The notes under the pieces: model-generated
Seen by the model: the letters and a program-made list of their open reading frames with translations, nothing else
Database searches by the model: none
Told to the model about the DNA's origin: nothing
Shown here: one piece after another, positions 24,354-36,649 of the stretch
How positions within the stretch are numbered: the first letter of the stretch is position 1
How the letters are laid out: the number at the start of each line of letters is the position of its first letter
Program-made: the position numbers and the translations under genes
NCBI GenBank assembly: GCA_033085395.1
Contig: JANQBS010000104.1
Coordinates: forward strand, 1 to 64,000
Direction: 5' to 3'
Source of the DNA: Xanthoparmelia taractica
Taxonomy: Eukaryota > Ascomycota > Lecanoromycetes > Lecanorales > Parmeliaceae
Length of the DNA: 64,000 nucleotides

Positions 24354-24940
24354 CTTCGAGGGAGTGCGAGAGGAATGGTGACACAGAGGAGAGAACGAGC
24401 GCGGGGGACTTTGAATTTCCTCGTCCATGCCCACACCACGCCAAGAGGCGAGGCATAACAGGCCAATGAAGGGCCTTGTTCAGTCGCGGGGTTGGGAAAA
24501 AGCGTCTTGCATGTTCCTTTCGTGGGAGATCGAGCAGCCCCCCATTTCTATATATGTATACCTCAATATGCGACATAGCGTTCTTCAACCCTCTACCAGG
24601 CTGAAGTCTGAGTATAAATGATCATAACAAAATCGGAAGACCTTTATCGTTGTGACTTATCGTCGCTTTGACCTAACCGCTTAGGGTAGTGCCTAAGGAA
24701 AGCTTATCCGCCTCCGACTCCCCTCGACCTCAAACTTCCAAAGCTCATCCTCAATTCTTCACTAACCTCCTCCCACCAGCCTTTGGTTCACTGCAAGTAC
24801 AAGTGTTCCCACGCTTCTACTGACTACGAACCGATCCTCCTTAGTGTCATGAGTAGTGGAAGAACGCTCCTCTTTGTCCCTACCACGGGCAAGAGATAAC
24901 GATTTCATCCGACTGGGCACCATTGTTGCAACCAGGAGTC
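24354..24940. other. Divergent promoter region between the kinase and the broken ORF
   Basis: About 590 bp between divergent genes. I see no specific element. Confidence 0.5.
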
Positions 24941-26716
24941 ATGGAGATCGACTGTGACCAAGACGATGCTTCGTTCGACGCCTTGTCATACAAGCTTACC
25001 GAGAAGGCGGAAGAGTCTGGTGACGAGCTGCTAGTGAAGCAGGCAGAGGCATTGGACAAAGAGTTCGGCTACGACGGTTCGGTGTTGACACCAGAGCAGA
25101 GACGGGCCCTTTTTAAGAAAAAATGGGCAACGCACTGTGAAATATTCGAACTGCGATCGCCACAATACTACGAGGGTATATCGCAATGCCTGTCTGTTTC
25201 GGAAACCGCCTGGCCAGGGGCAGTTGCCATGCTTAAAGCCCAGAAGTTAAAGCAAGGCTGTGTAGAGCCGGAGGATCTAATCGCGCGATTACGCATGTTA
25301 AAGCCATCCGACAATTTCGAACCCCGCAAGTTCTGCCATCCTCACATGTCGTGGAAAAGCCCTACACCATTGGAAGAAGAAGGCTATGAGAAATTCCCAT
25401 CTTGGCCTGACTGGCTGTTCGACCTATTGTGTGCGCTGACCCATATGCAAGGTCGACTAAAGGCTGGGATGGCTGATCGTGCTCGTCAGTTGACTGAGTA
25501 TCGTCAAGAATTAAGGCAGCGGTGGGATGAATTCGATTCCGGCGTAGAATTGACGCCCTTGCCCGACTTGCACCTGTTGAGGGATATGGGGCGCAGTCCG
25601 GGCGGAACACTCTTCCCTTGGTACCTGGTCAAGGGCCTCATGACATTGCGCGATCATGCCAATGATCAAGGGGTCAAAATATTCAATGAAGAGAGTGACA
25701 GCGCAACAGTCAAAAGAGAGGAGGCGATTAACCGCTGGAAGGAGAGTAATCCCGACTCCATGTTGGCAGACGACCCGCTTTCCATTTACAGGACTTGGCC
25801 CGCGGACTTGATGGATGAGCTGGACGAAATAGACCGGGAGGAGATCCGATGCGGAAGGAGAAAGTACGTGGCCGTTCTCAGAGAAGCAGAGGAAAAGATG
25901 CAGGTACTGGTTAAATTCTGGGAAGACTGTGGACTTATTACCGGACAAAGGACACCACCGTCACTCTGTTGGTAAGATCCGAAGGCCAAGGTCAAGCGGC
26001 TCCCAAAGCCACAATACCTGAACGATCGGTTAGATGCGATTAAAACAGCGTTCGGTTACCACGCCGACGAGGGGAAAAAGTTACGGATGATCGAAACTTC
26101 ACGCTGGATAGAGTCAAGGATCAATGGGGACTGCGATCCCACGGCAGCTGATACCCCCCTCCCACCATCGCTGCTACAGGAACTGGATGTTGTGTGGCGT
26201 AACCGTGATTGGCTGAATCATGATGATACCGAAGACGAAATGATCGCCAGATTCCGTTGGTGGAGGAACTCCAAACACCAGCAACGTTTAGAGAAGAAAT
26301 TCCGTATATCGTCGCAGCTTGGCTCAGATATTGCCCCAGAAGAGCCTGTTCAAAAGGCAAGAAATCCAGTATGTTCTGGGCAAGAGAACTTGTTAGCAGA
26401 TGGCGCATCGGGTTCAGTCATGGCACCTGAAGAGACGCGCCAACTTGGGGAAAACCCATCGGCAGGGACATGTCCTCACTCGAGAACGAAGATCACCATG
26501 CCAGAGGATCAGGCCATCTGGCGGGGGAGGCTTCGCCGAAGAACGAGGATTGAGGGCCAGATGAGTTGGCGTGAGAGGCTTCGACCTAGGTCTGTCGCTG
26601 TCACTGCTTTGCGTGAGCGGACTAAAGCGACAAAGACACGGACTGGAAAACCTAATGGAATTGTCAAACGTAGGCAAGCATCGAAGAAAAAGCGGCCAAT
26701 CGCAACAGAACGCTAA
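24941..26716 (+). pseudogene. Unknown charged protein, one reading frame with a single in-frame TAA
   Basis: A 592-codon frame on the plus strand starts at ATG 24941 (MEIDCDQDD) and ends at 26716. It is interrupted only by TAA at 25973-25975 (TGG TAA GAT). Both sides are in the same frame and share acidic/basic helical character, so they look like one former gene. The N-terminal part has TPEQRRALFKKKW, FPSWPDWLFDLLCALTHM and other tryptophan-rich helices. The C-terminal part ends in an Arg/Lys-rich tail. GGTAAG at the stop resembles a donor, but no AG in the next 140 bases restores the frame. I do not recognise the family. Confidence 0.55.
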
Positions 26717-29659
26717 GCCACTACCTCTATTGCATAGAAGGCTATCCAGTGCACATTATCATTCGAACGAAAGCCCCCTCCGAGCGGTGTCTGGTAATGT
26801 CGCAAAAGCGGAGAGAATGAAAAAGGGTGAGATGTGACTCTCGCAACCAAGCCAGTGCGGCGCAACCCAGGGGGTACACAAGGCTCGAAACGATAAGGGG
26901 AAGCAGACTTAAAAGCTCACGAGAAACGCATTGACGACAAATCAAAACTAATAGCTTCTGCCCCTCTTTACCCCGCCTCAATCATAGTAAGATAACAGGA
27001 TTGATGGGGACTTCATGCCTTCAAAGCATCGACTGGAACAAATACAGGTCAGCCAGCATTATCACCGGCAATGCATTCCAAGCATAGCTCTCGCGACCCA
27101 AGCTCATCAAGTACCTGGACGTATGGGTACCAAAGCGGGCTTCGCTGATATGCGCAAACATCCGAGGTGCGCGTTCCCGGATGTAGGGTAGTAGCAGTTC
27201 AGTACGGTGACGAGCAAGGCTTCATCGGCGCTATGACTATGAGGGAAGTCTTCTTAGGTAACCTTGTCGATGTGAACTATTGGGGCCCTTGGACAAGATT
27301 GCCGAGAACTCTGCTGCTTACCTTTTCTGTTTGACGGGCTGAAAATTTCTCCTCCTTCAAGATGAGACTTTACGCTTCTGCCCCCCAGCCGTTATGGTAT
27401 TTTCACAGCAATGAGTGAGTCCCACATCTGTACAGCCGCAGGGAACCCTTTGTTTCTAAAACTTATTCAATTGCTGTGCCTTGAGGGGGTGATGTTTACC
27501 AGAATGGTCTAGTGTTATTCCAAGCCATGTCACTGTGCGGGAATAAGTCGTATCAAGCTGATGTCACTTGAAGACAATTACAAGATATCTAGAGACTGCG
27601 AATATGGGAGAACAGCTATTCTCCAGATCTGAGTATCATCTCATTATCAAACAAATCTTTACAAAGCGTGTTTGGGGTCATACAATCTTCGCCCGCAAAG
27701 CACAAGGAGCGAAGCAACTCTCTGCGCGTCAAAGGACTGATATTTTTTCTAATCTTTCCGGGTGGGTTATGATAGTGAAAACCGAATCGCAAAGACGGAT
27801 CTCAAGTCCCTTTCTAAGGTATCTTACAAGGCGAATACCTTAATTGTAGAATTCGCTAGATGTGCCTTTGTGTTCTCTCCAGCTCCAAATCCAGCCCTCA
27901 GCTCTATCAAGCTAAGCCCCCATAATCAAAGATCTACCAGTGCCTGCCTGCTCATCGTCCTCGTGTTCATTAACCACTGCCACTGTAAGTATCTTCCAAA
28001 ACCTTTTCCTGGTTGGTAGAAGGAGCGAACCTTATGAGATCGTCTCGCTCTGAAGCCTTGCGCGCGCGCTCGGGATAGATTATCTACAGACCATTTGTGC
28101 TCTCCATTCGTACCTAAGCCAATTGGGAGCATTATCTCAAAGGCCAGCAACATTCATGTCTTTTGAAGTCGATACTTTAGGCATGTATGCGATGTCTTCT
28201 TCGTTGGAAACAGCAGAGAATATATATACATATGTATCATTATATAGGCTAGTCTAATAACAACAATAATATATAGGATTCCAAAAGAATATAGTATCGC
28301 TATTAAGATCTTTTATATTTACTATCGAATACTATTCAAGTTGAACATTTAAACTCTTAGACCTTGGTGTTGCGTATAATTTTTTTATACGGAAACCAGT
28401 GTCCCGGGAGCCCCTAGATTGATCTAGCGATATCTATAGGGCCTGAGCCACTATTGAGACATATAGTATCGTACTCAGAGCGCGAGACCATCCTAGTGCT
28501 AGGAATGCTCCAAGTTTTCGAATATGGGACGAAGCCAGTATTGCAGTGTGGGACGCGGGCAGCGAATGACCCCTCGCAGCAATCAAGAAGACGCTTCTAG
28601 GCACACGACAGAGCAGTTGTGACCCTGATTACGCGTTGTGTGATGATGAGACCATTTACTAACAGCTCACAGAGAGCCCGCGGTGAGACCTCACTGATAG
28701 TCGGTCGTAGCCTCCTAAAGATGCTGTCCCGACAGTGACAATAGCTAATTTCTGCGACGACGGAACCTGCGGTGAGGACTGGCCAGACCTGTTGCAGGAA
28801 CGGCGGCGCATGCGATACAGGCCTTGTATTGTGTGGAGCTTTTAATTGCGCACCGGCAGGCGCGAATGTTGATCGTCCCTCCCCTCTAACTCTACCTTCT
28901 TCGTCTCATGTAATACATTCGAAGAGGATGAATCCCCTCGTATTCTGAAGAGCGGCCAGTGCGAACAGCTACGTGCAGCGGATTGGTGGTGCTTTGGGCT
29001 GACGCCCATCTTTGACAGGAAACAGTTATGAAACTGATGATTATCTCTCAAGATATCACCCTTGTCAGGACCAAGCTCCAGGATGCCCCATGATTGTTGA
29101 CATTTCTGGGATGAAGGCGTGCTTCTAGTGATTAGATTCCTGGGGTTTGATTAATACTGGGTATCTGGTTGAGCTCGCAGGATCGATTAACCGGCATATT
29201 TTCGTATATGTTATTCTTATGATTTTGAAGGTTTATAAGTAGAGTGAGAAGACGTCTCTTATATACGCATAGAAAAAAGAAGGATCCAAACAGATATAAA
29301 GGAACTGTCAAGACGAGTTGGGAATGCTAAGTCGTGCTGGGCTCTTACGATAGAGCTGACAACAAAGCGTCCATCGAAACTATAGTTGAGCTCTGAAAAT
29401 AAAATGTATACCCAAAAGTTCCTGTACAAGTTCATCATTGCATCCATGTAGCTCGTCATATGAGATAAGAAAAAGTGATGCTTTTCTTGCACACGCACGC
29501 AGCAGTGCCCTTTACGTGCATGGGAGATCATCATCACCGCCGCTCTTACACTCGCCTCCCCAACGGTAATCCAACGGTAAGCCAAATAGTAAGCCTCCCG
29601 GCATAATAGGCTACAGAAGCAAAACATGCACATTGCTTCCATTAAGCTCTACCTCCCGC
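26717..29659. other. Large intergenic region
   Basis: Almost 3 kb without a supported gene. 28200-28400 is AT-rich with ATATAT runs and may be an old RIP-treated fragment. The rest shows only short random frames. Confidence 0.45.
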
Positions 29660-30253
29660 TCAAAGTCCCTGCGGATGTGTCTTTAGGAATTCAATCTCCT
29701 CCTGAGTCGACTGCCTGCCCAGTGCCTTGTTCCTGGCCGGGAACCGCCCAAACGTTGCAATAACATTCCTATGGGTAATAGCAAACTCAAGAGCGTTATT
29801 CGCAAATTCCTTCTCTCGCGAATCTGGCTTACATCGTGACGCCAGCGCTTCAAACAAAGCTACGCACTCAACCTGACTGTCCAAGTTCTCATCGTGCTCA
29901 AAGGGCAAATAGAAAAATGCCAATTGCACAGGTGTAACCGCTCTATCGAAGCCTTGGGCAATTGCCTTCTTAGCCGTATCCAAAGCCTTTTGATCAGAGC
30001 TGAAGGCTTCTGCAGAATCGCGGTAGATGTTGCGGGGAAACTGGTCAAGGAGGATGATCAGTGCGAGGGCGCCGTCTGGAGATTGGGTCCAGTTATCGAG
30101 GGCTGTGGTGGTGCGGGCGGCGATGACGAGAGGGCCGAAGTTGGAGGTGATCTCGGCGTCAAGTTTGTCGGATTGGATGAACCAGCGCATGTAAGGGTAC
30201 TGGGGATCGAACCAAAAAGAAATGATGCGGGCGATGTCGGATTTGGTGGCCAT
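29660..30253 (-). CDS. DUF924 family protein
   Basis: An intronless 197-residue protein. The ATG at 30253 (MATKSDIARIISFWFD) is preferred over an upstream in-frame start because DUF924 proteins begin near this IxxFWF motif. Family hallmarks visible are LIILLDQFPRNIYRD in the middle and FAITHRNVIATFGRFPARN near the end. DUF924 proteins are small alpha-helical, TPR-like proteins found in bacteria and fungi, with no settled biochemical role. Length and motif order are normal, so it looks intact. Confidence 0.9.
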   Translation of the reverse strand: MATKSDIARIISFWFDPQYPYMRWFIQSDKLDAEITSNFGPLVIAARTTTALDNWTQSPDGALALIILLDQFPRNIYRDSAEAFSSDQKALDTAKKAIAQGFDRAVTPVQLAFFYLPFEHDENLDSQVECVALFEALASRCKPDSREKEFANNALEFAITHRNVIATFGRFPARNKALGRQSTQEEIEFLKTHPQGL

Positions 30254-31406
30254 GATGAGATTTGCTGAATAGTGGAAAGGTCTTGGCCTTCCAAGCACCC
30301 TTATTTTCTCTTTGAAAGAGACGCTCGAGTATGGTCAGTCCTCAGTCTATTCACCATACCTATCATTCATACTTGCCTCAGGACCTCAGACCTGTCTACC
30401 TTATGCCAGCCAAGCTAATCCGAGGATTACCCGCTAGAAGGCCTCCTCCTCAACATGATCGCGGAAACCCTCCGCTCTTACCGAAAAGAGTATAGCTCTT
30501 GCCTTAAAACAGTATAGACCGATAAAAAACAGTCAGAATCAGTTGAAAAAGCACTGAAGGGAGCGTCTAAGTAACTGAGGCCTTTATGGTACTAAAGATG
30601 CATGGTAGTTCTCGTTACGCAATCTAGGTACCCTAACCAGTCAATGACACTCAACAGCCGTGTCAAGCGCCAGTAGGGCCTCAAAATTCGCTTACGCAGC
30701 ATGCGGAGGCAGTCACAAACCATCTATGCGCAACGGCCTATCTTGACCCCGTACTCACCGAAGAATCCAACTCTCCTTGCCTGCGTCCGTGGATCTCATC
30801 AAGTTCTCAATGCGCGCAGATTCCCTCACGATCCTAGAGGGAACGTACGCCTCCTGTGCCTACACCATCTGCTGTGCCGGACAGGTTCTGCCTCCCTGGG
30901 AAGGGGTAAAGGTCCAAACCGGCTTCAAATCCTTCCACCACTCTGGTCGTATAGCTAGCTTACTACCCACTGCTTCGCACACGTCCCGTAGCGCGTGCTT
31001 TCCTAGCGGGTGTATATATTAAAAATAAGAAACGCAGGATTATTTCAGCTCTGGTAGCTCCGCTGCTATCGTTGTGGCCTTTCTACTCTACAACATACAA
31101 CAGATGAACAAGTCCTCGTACCGGTCTTCATCATCCACTGTGTAATTATCTTCTCTTTTCTTTCTCCAGCCGCCCGATATCTGGTAGCTCGGGCAGATGA
31201 TTGGTCTCTTCAACCTTCTCTAGGGCTGCAAATGAAAAGTGAAGAAGCCGATGTAGGATTATCTGTGGCATGATAATGGCGTGCTATTGCGATAAACAGC
31301 GCTGCTGTGTGACTCAGTCGATCGTCAATGTGAGTGGCGGGAGCTCAATTACCCTGCTGCTTTGCCTCGATCCATACCAAGCAGTAACATCGCTGGTAGA
31401 TCGCAA
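30254..31406. other. Intergenic region
   Basis: About 1.15 kb upstream of the DUF924 gene. I see no supported gene or element. Confidence 0.5.
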
Positions 31407-32040
31407 TTATTTGTTTTCTTTGGCGGCCTCGTCGTCTGCGGCTTCACATGGGTCTTTCTTCCATTGTCTGTCGTCGCTCACATAGTCAGCGCTAGATCCA
31501 GTCCCGACAAGTTCGATGTCTGAAGTATCGAGAGGTCTTGTCCGGAGACCCGGTATCGGATGCTCATACGTACTGCGCCAACGCTCCTCTCCAAGATATT
31601 GAACCTGCTCAAGCACCGGCGGTCCGGGATCTCGAGGACACTTCACAGCGTGATGATGTAGCACGGCGCTGTTGTACTGAGCCTGCTGTAAAGACATCCG
31701 CTTCTTGTCACACAGAGGGGTTCAAGTCTGGTTGCAGACGGACGATATAGTCGGCTACTGATCCTCGTGAGTGTGCGAGGCTAAAGCTGCAGCAGGAGAG
31801 CAGAAGGAAGATGTCGCGGAAGAAGCAAGGCACGATGCGGAATCCTATTCAATCCTTGTGTATCAGCAGATGAGCATGAGTGAACAGGGACTGTGCTGCG
31901 ATACCTGTTCGAAGGTTCTCAGCTTTGACTCCTAGCTTAATAGACTGAGCTATGTGTCCTCTGTCCGAATCTTGCTCAGATCTGAATGATCTTGGTGATT
32001 GTGCGAGACCGCGTGACGTCGTAGGTGTCTCGATAGGCAT
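31407..32040 (-). CDS. Possible small membrane protein, three exons
   Basis: Proposed exons are 32040-31905, 31844-31714 and 31604-31407. Intron 1 (GTATCG..CTGATAC..ATAG) is convincing. Intron 2 (GTGTGA..GCAG, 109 bp) is weaker, though phases agree. The 154-residue product starts MPIETPTTSRG, has a Ser/Arg-rich N-terminus, one hydrophobic segment (IFLLLSCCSFSLA) and an acidic tail ending AADDEAAKENK. I recognise no family. It lies 5' to, and divergent from, the amidoligase gene (365 bp apart), so they could share a promoter region. Confidence 0.4.
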
Positions 32041-32289
32041 CACAGTTGGCACACAAATGGCAAATGGCTCTCTATATGGTCACGTATTGCGTTTCACGGT
32101 TGCTGCTGTGCTCTTTGATTGCTAAGTGGACAAAGTTGGCTTAATGTCCACGAATATAGCAGTCGCAGCTGCGTCAAAACGTTCATCAGAGTTGGCAGGT
32201 ACGAAAAGTAAACAAACTTCTTCATCTTCATCTTCCCAAACTCCTTTCCTTTTCACCACCATCGCCATAATTCTCACACTCTCAATCTT

Positions 32290-32370
32290 CTCAAACGCAC
32301 AAACATACACACAAATACAAACACGCAAACACGCACACACGCTCTCAGTCTCACTCTCACACATCCACAA
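32290..32370 (+). repeat. (CA)n-rich tract in the amidoligase 5' leader
   Basis: ACACAC/CAAACACGCAC repeats followed by TCTCA repeats lie just upstream of the ATG at 32405. They are probably in the promoter or 5' UTR. Confidence 0.6.
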
Positions 32371-32404
32371 ACCCATTCCTTCTTCAAGACAACATCCAAG
32401 CACA

Positions 32405-33644
32405 ATGTCTTCTCCTCAACGCTCCCAATCCCAGCAGCCCCAACCTGCTTCTTCTCCAGTAAGTTTGAGAACCAGAGCTTACTCCAACAGTTTCCAGACA
32501 ACGGCGTTCCCAACATACGCACCGACAAGCACGCCTACAGCCCGTGACCACCTGCCCTTCAACTTCGGCGCCGAGTTCGAGTTGATCATCCGTCCCAAAG
32601 AGGGTCCTGTCCCAGACTCTGATGCCAGCATTCGGGAGTACAGACGCTTCAACTGCACCCTGGTCAAGCAAATCGCCGACGTGCTCTCGGGCGCCGGGAT
32701 GCCTGCCGATGCCTATGATCCAAACGAGGACGGGAAGCCTGACTACTCCAAGTGGAACGTGATGCTCGACGGCTCGCTATCGAAGAAGCACATGTGCGAT
32801 GGCTTTTGTAAGATATAGCTTCTACCTTTGTGTGCCTCGTGCATGTCCTGACTTGATAGCAGATCCGGTCGAAATTGTCACACCAATTATTCAAGCGAGT
32901 CCGGGCTGGGTTCCATTGATCGACAATTTCTGGTCCGTCCTCAACAAGCATTTCGAATACCGTCGCGATACCAGCTGCGGCTTTCACATCCACCTCTCGG
33001 CCTCGACAAGATCCTACCACCTTCTGCAGATTCGCCAGATTGCTAAGGCCATTATCTTCTGGGAGCCAGCTACGGCCGAGTGCGCACCTCCGTCCAGGCA
33101 GGATCGAGTTCTCGGCTTCTGCCAAAGCAACATCAACGAGTCCGTCCCCGTTGCTCTTCCATTGGATACACACAGTACCTGGCGTGGACACCAAGCTGCC
33201 TTTGACTATATCGAAAATGCTGCCCATGACGACGTCATCGACTTCGTTTGTCCGGACAAGTATCGAGCATGGAACTTCCTCCCCAGCAAGCAGGACGGTC
33301 CCGGTAGCATCGAATTTCGGCGAGCCCCTGGAGTCGTGACCGCCAAACAAGCGAAGCATTGGATTGCCTTCACCATGGCCTTCATCGAAATGGCGATGCA
33401 ATTCAAACCAGACACCTTCGCTTGCTATGTCCAGTCCAATCCGGTCCTCCACGATCTGAGCTTCGCGGATTTCGAGTCCAAGCTCCTCGCCTGCGCCAAG
33501 CAAATTGGTGTGAATGCCCAACTGGATCCAAGACTCCGTCAGGCTGACAACCCGAGGACCTTGCACATCACGATGATGACCGAGGACACCCTTCAATGGC
33601 TGCAACAGCATGACACGGGCTACCATTATAGCGTACGTAACTAA
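32405..33644 (+). CDS. Putative amidoligase (PF12224, glutamine-synthetase-like fold)
   Basis: Two exons, 32405-32807 and 32863-33644, split by a 55-bp intron (GTAAGA..CTGACTTGATAGCAG); phase agrees and the product is 394 residues. The family is predicted to make ATP-dependent amide bonds between a carboxylate and an amine; no substrate is known. Conserved features seen are FGAEFELI (Glu57, Glu59), YPVEIVTP (Glu138), SCGFHIHLS with His176-x-His178, and SIEFRRAPG (Glu285, Arg287), the predicted metal- and nucleotide-binding set. All are intact. A Ser/Gln/Pro-rich 50-residue N-terminus precedes the domain. An alternative last intron at GTACGT (about 33633) would replace the final VRN by HACLFVFAQ. 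The next gene downstream on the same strand is an AIG2-like cyclotransferase. Confidence 0.85.
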
Positions 33645-35380
33645 CATTTCTTTGATGTCATACCTCATATATATTTAGCATGCTTGCCTCTTCGTCTTCG
33701 CACAATAAACCCAAAAAACAAAACAATCACAAAAAAACTTGAAAATTGGCGAGGAAAGATGCTCGGAGGGTTGACTGAACTGTTGGGGTTCTGCTCTCAA
33801 CCAAAGAGTCTGATTTCCGAAAAATGCGGAGGCAAAAAATGAACATTTCGGGTATCCAGGCCCATGCTTTCCAGTGTTTTGCTTTGGATTCTGCCCGCCG
33901 CCCTCAACATCTCACTATATACTCACAAATATACGCAAGAAGATTCTAACCACTTATCATATAGCTCAGGAGGTTCGTTCTTAGGTGTAGAACAGCGGAT
34001 CAGGAAGGAGACGAGCCGGACATGTCAAAGGTCAGATCTGTTCCTCCAATTCTGCGATACATGCTAACAATGGGTCTCATATACACCGCTCGGGCTCGAT
34101 CATATTCGATTCTGATGTTGGGCGTTGGTTGTAGTATTACTCTAAGGTAGAGGTACAACATGGTCATTCAGCCAACTCTGACCATATGCTGATATCTTGA
34201 GGTCTGCCATAGTTCCTGCGGGTTGAAGCCGGTCGCATAGCCTCCAACAATTTGAATGGATCAACCATTTCCGTCAAGCGCATAAGAAGGCTCTGCGACG
34301 TCTTGACATGCATTGACTCTGTGGCAAAGCTGTTTCAAAGATAAGTCCTTCCGGTTCGGTGCAGCCATCATTTCGGGTCGCAGATCAAAGCCAAGGTGTT
34401 CTGAATCCTGACCGATCCAACATCAAGAAGTTGCCGAAGCAGCCGGTCAGCAGAGAGAGTCAGCATACTCGTGGCTCGCGCACCTCGAGGTAAGTCATGC
34501 TGACGACTTTGACCTTCGGGGCGCGTCATATTGATGAACGAAGCAGCTCAATGATATCATCCGGTGCACGTGGAATACATGCCAGTCATTTGCGGACGGT
34601 GTGGCCGTGTTCTGCTGTTGGGATAGACCACATTGGTATGACCCGGCGACTTCAGGGTAGAGAAGCGATTGCTGGTGGTGATCGGCACTTGAGGTAAGAT
34701 ACTGGCGCTTCAGGGGCCTCTCCTTGGGTGTATCGATTGAGCTTGCCGTGAGATGAAAGAAGGATCCAGACACCAAAGTGATGTGGGAGGATGGCATTTC
34801 TGAAAGATGGGTAGCTCATGCAGTAGATAGATCCTTTCCGTAGCAGGCAATGAATCATCTAGCAAATAAACGGGAGCGGTAGGATTTTACCCGCGTGAAT
34901 TGGGTCACGGATCTAACCATATCCGGCTAGAGTATGCCGTGCAACTGCCCTCGCCAGCCTATGTTTCGAACTTGACCTTGTCGTGGCAGCTTACGATATG
35001 GAGACTGAAGCAGCAGTGACCATAGTAGACTGACCTATCGCAGCTCTCTTTGTAAAGCCATAAATGCTGCGACTCACTAGCATTCCACATGTAATCCAAC
35101 CATCCGTACACAATGTAGAGCTAACATGAAATATATTCCTATCCAGGCCCGAGCTGAATTGAGCAAATTTAACAAAAGGCGCTGTCAGATATTTTACCGA
35201 ATAACATGAGAACTTTAGAGAACTTTCCTATGAGAATCTCAACGGTTTTCTCATCTCTGAATCAAGACGAGTCACAACACTCATCCAGTCTTTGATCCCC
35301 ATTCAACTTGCATCCACTTTTCATTGATCTTTCGGCCCTCAATCACCACCATATTGAACACCAATCGGTACTTTACCAAC
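33645..35380. other. Intergenic region between amidoligase and cyclotransferase genes
   Basis: 1.7 kb with only short unsupported frames on both strands. I see no third gene between the two enzymes. Confidence 0.5.
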
Positions 35381-36367
35381 ATGGATCTCTTCGAAGAGCT
35401 GGAGAATATGGCTGCCAATGTAGCAGAGGAGTTCGATGTAGAGTTTGAACCCGACGAAAACGAAATCGCGAGGTGGCAGAAACTATTTGCATACACTTAT
35501 CCTGAGGCCGTTGAGCAGGTCAAGAACCAGAGGAACGACTACTCACGGAGCAAGGTATCAGACGACCTCTGGGACTTGGTCAAATCACAAAAAGAGGCTC
35601 AAGGATATTCCCGGGAGGCATACGAGCATGAGATCAAGACGGGCGATAGACTAATAGCCTCCCACGATCAACATATTAATATCGCCATCTCTGCTTCTCA
35701 GGCCAGCGCTACTTACCTTATCCTGCTCGAAGGGGTACTGGATACGCCTGAGAAGATTCAAGCAGCAGTAAAGTTATCAGAACCCCCTCAGGCCGTTCAA
35801 GCATCTTCCGAGACTGGAAACTCCGTCTTCTGCCGTATCGATGGCAATATTAGGCAAGCTATCGAGATTTGGCTCTCTCAACAGAAGTCCACATTCAGGC
35901 ACACGTTCGTCCGCCTATCAGAGGCCAAGAAAGATCTTGCAGCGACATCAGTACATCCAACACTGGGAATAGAGTCGACCCTTCCGCAGCACCGACCTTC
36001 CTTCTCGCAGACACCATTTTCACCACTTCAAGATGAATATCCTGTATGGTACTTCTTCTACGGCACACTTGCAAATAGCGCTTTTCTCACACGGCTCCTC
36101 GCGCTACCCGATACAGAACATCCACTCCTAGTACCTGCTAACATCTCGGGAGGTATAGTCAAGACATGGCAGGATAAGTACAATGCACTCGTCGACGGAG
36201 CGTCGACAGATTGCGTACATGGCTCAGCCTACAGAGTCACTACGAGGGAGCGAGAGGAGGCTTTGCTGCTGTACGAGACGGAGAACTATGAGGTAGTAAG
36301 ATGCTCTATCATGATGGGGAGCGGGACAGTCCAAGGACTTACCTTTCGATTTGCTGGATCACTGTGA
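35381..36367 (+). CDS. AIG2-like gamma-glutamyl cyclotransferase domain protein
   Basis: An intronless 328-residue protein starting MDLFEELENMAANV. Residues about 221-326 form an AIG2/GGCT domain. WYFFYGTLANSAF carries the substrate-binding YGTL (227-230), then VPANISGGIVKTW, VHGSAYRV, and LLLYETENYEVVRC holds the likely catalytic Glu (about 299). The domain cyclises gamma-glutamyl groups to 5-oxoproline. The first 200 residues are acidic and helical and lack a family I can name; their length exceeds that of a minimal cyclotransferase. An upstream in-frame start at 35324 lacks an ATG context, so ATG 35381 is chosen. Position just 3' of the amidoligase gene on the same strand suggests a joint pathway. 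Confidence 0.85.
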   Translation: MDLFEELENMAANVAEEFDVEFEPDENEIARWQKLFAYTYPEAVEQVKNQRNDYSRSKVSDDLWDLVKSQKEAQGYSREAYEHEIKTGDRLIASHDQHINIAISASQASATYLILLEGVLDTPEKIQAAVKLSEPPQAVQASSETGNSVFCRIDGNIRQAIEIWLSQQKSTFRHTFVRLSEAKKDLAATSVHPTLGIESTLPQHRPSFSQTPFSPLQDEYPVWYFFYGTLANSAFLTRLLALPDTEHPLLVPANISGGIVKTWQDKYNALVDGASTDCVHGSAYRVTTREREEALLLYETENYEVVRCSIMMGSGTVQGLTFRFAGSL

Positions 36368-36649
36368 TAGTGAAGAGGGAAGAAGACACCTCACTTCCGG
36401 AAACTCATGATTGGAATAAATCAATATCAGAGATGCCCTATGCGATTCAGGAATATCTCTCTCACGATCCACCATCATCAACCACTGCCATACCTTGCGA
36501 GCAGTAAATATATACGGCCAATGCGACCAAGTCCCGAGCATTGCAGAAGCTGCCATACCCATCCACTGCCGCGACGTAGCAAAGCGCCAGCAACGCGATG
36601 CGCTCCAGCCGCGGTGGTAGGCCAGTTGGACATCAGAAACATTTGTGAG

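Noticed and set aside
25972..26048. Intron over the in-frame TAA of the 24.9-26.7 kb ORF
   Set aside because: None of the acceptors at 26033, 26048, 26071, 26080 and 26111, nor the closer AGs at 25990 and 25996, restores the downstream frame.
29259..29642. 127-codon minus-strand frame after the DUF924 gene
   Set aside because: It directly follows the DUF924 stop, has no typical start context and is rich in Cys, Phe and Met. Most likely it is 3' UTR.
32460..32498. GTAAGT donor with CAG acceptor inside exon 1 of the amidoligase gene
   Set aside because: The intron would be 32-39 bp, below the usual minimum, and the unspliced frame is fully open.
32664..33668. 334-codon minus-strand frame
   Set aside because: It is a shadow of the amidoligase exon 2 on the opposite strand, which has conserved active-site motifs.
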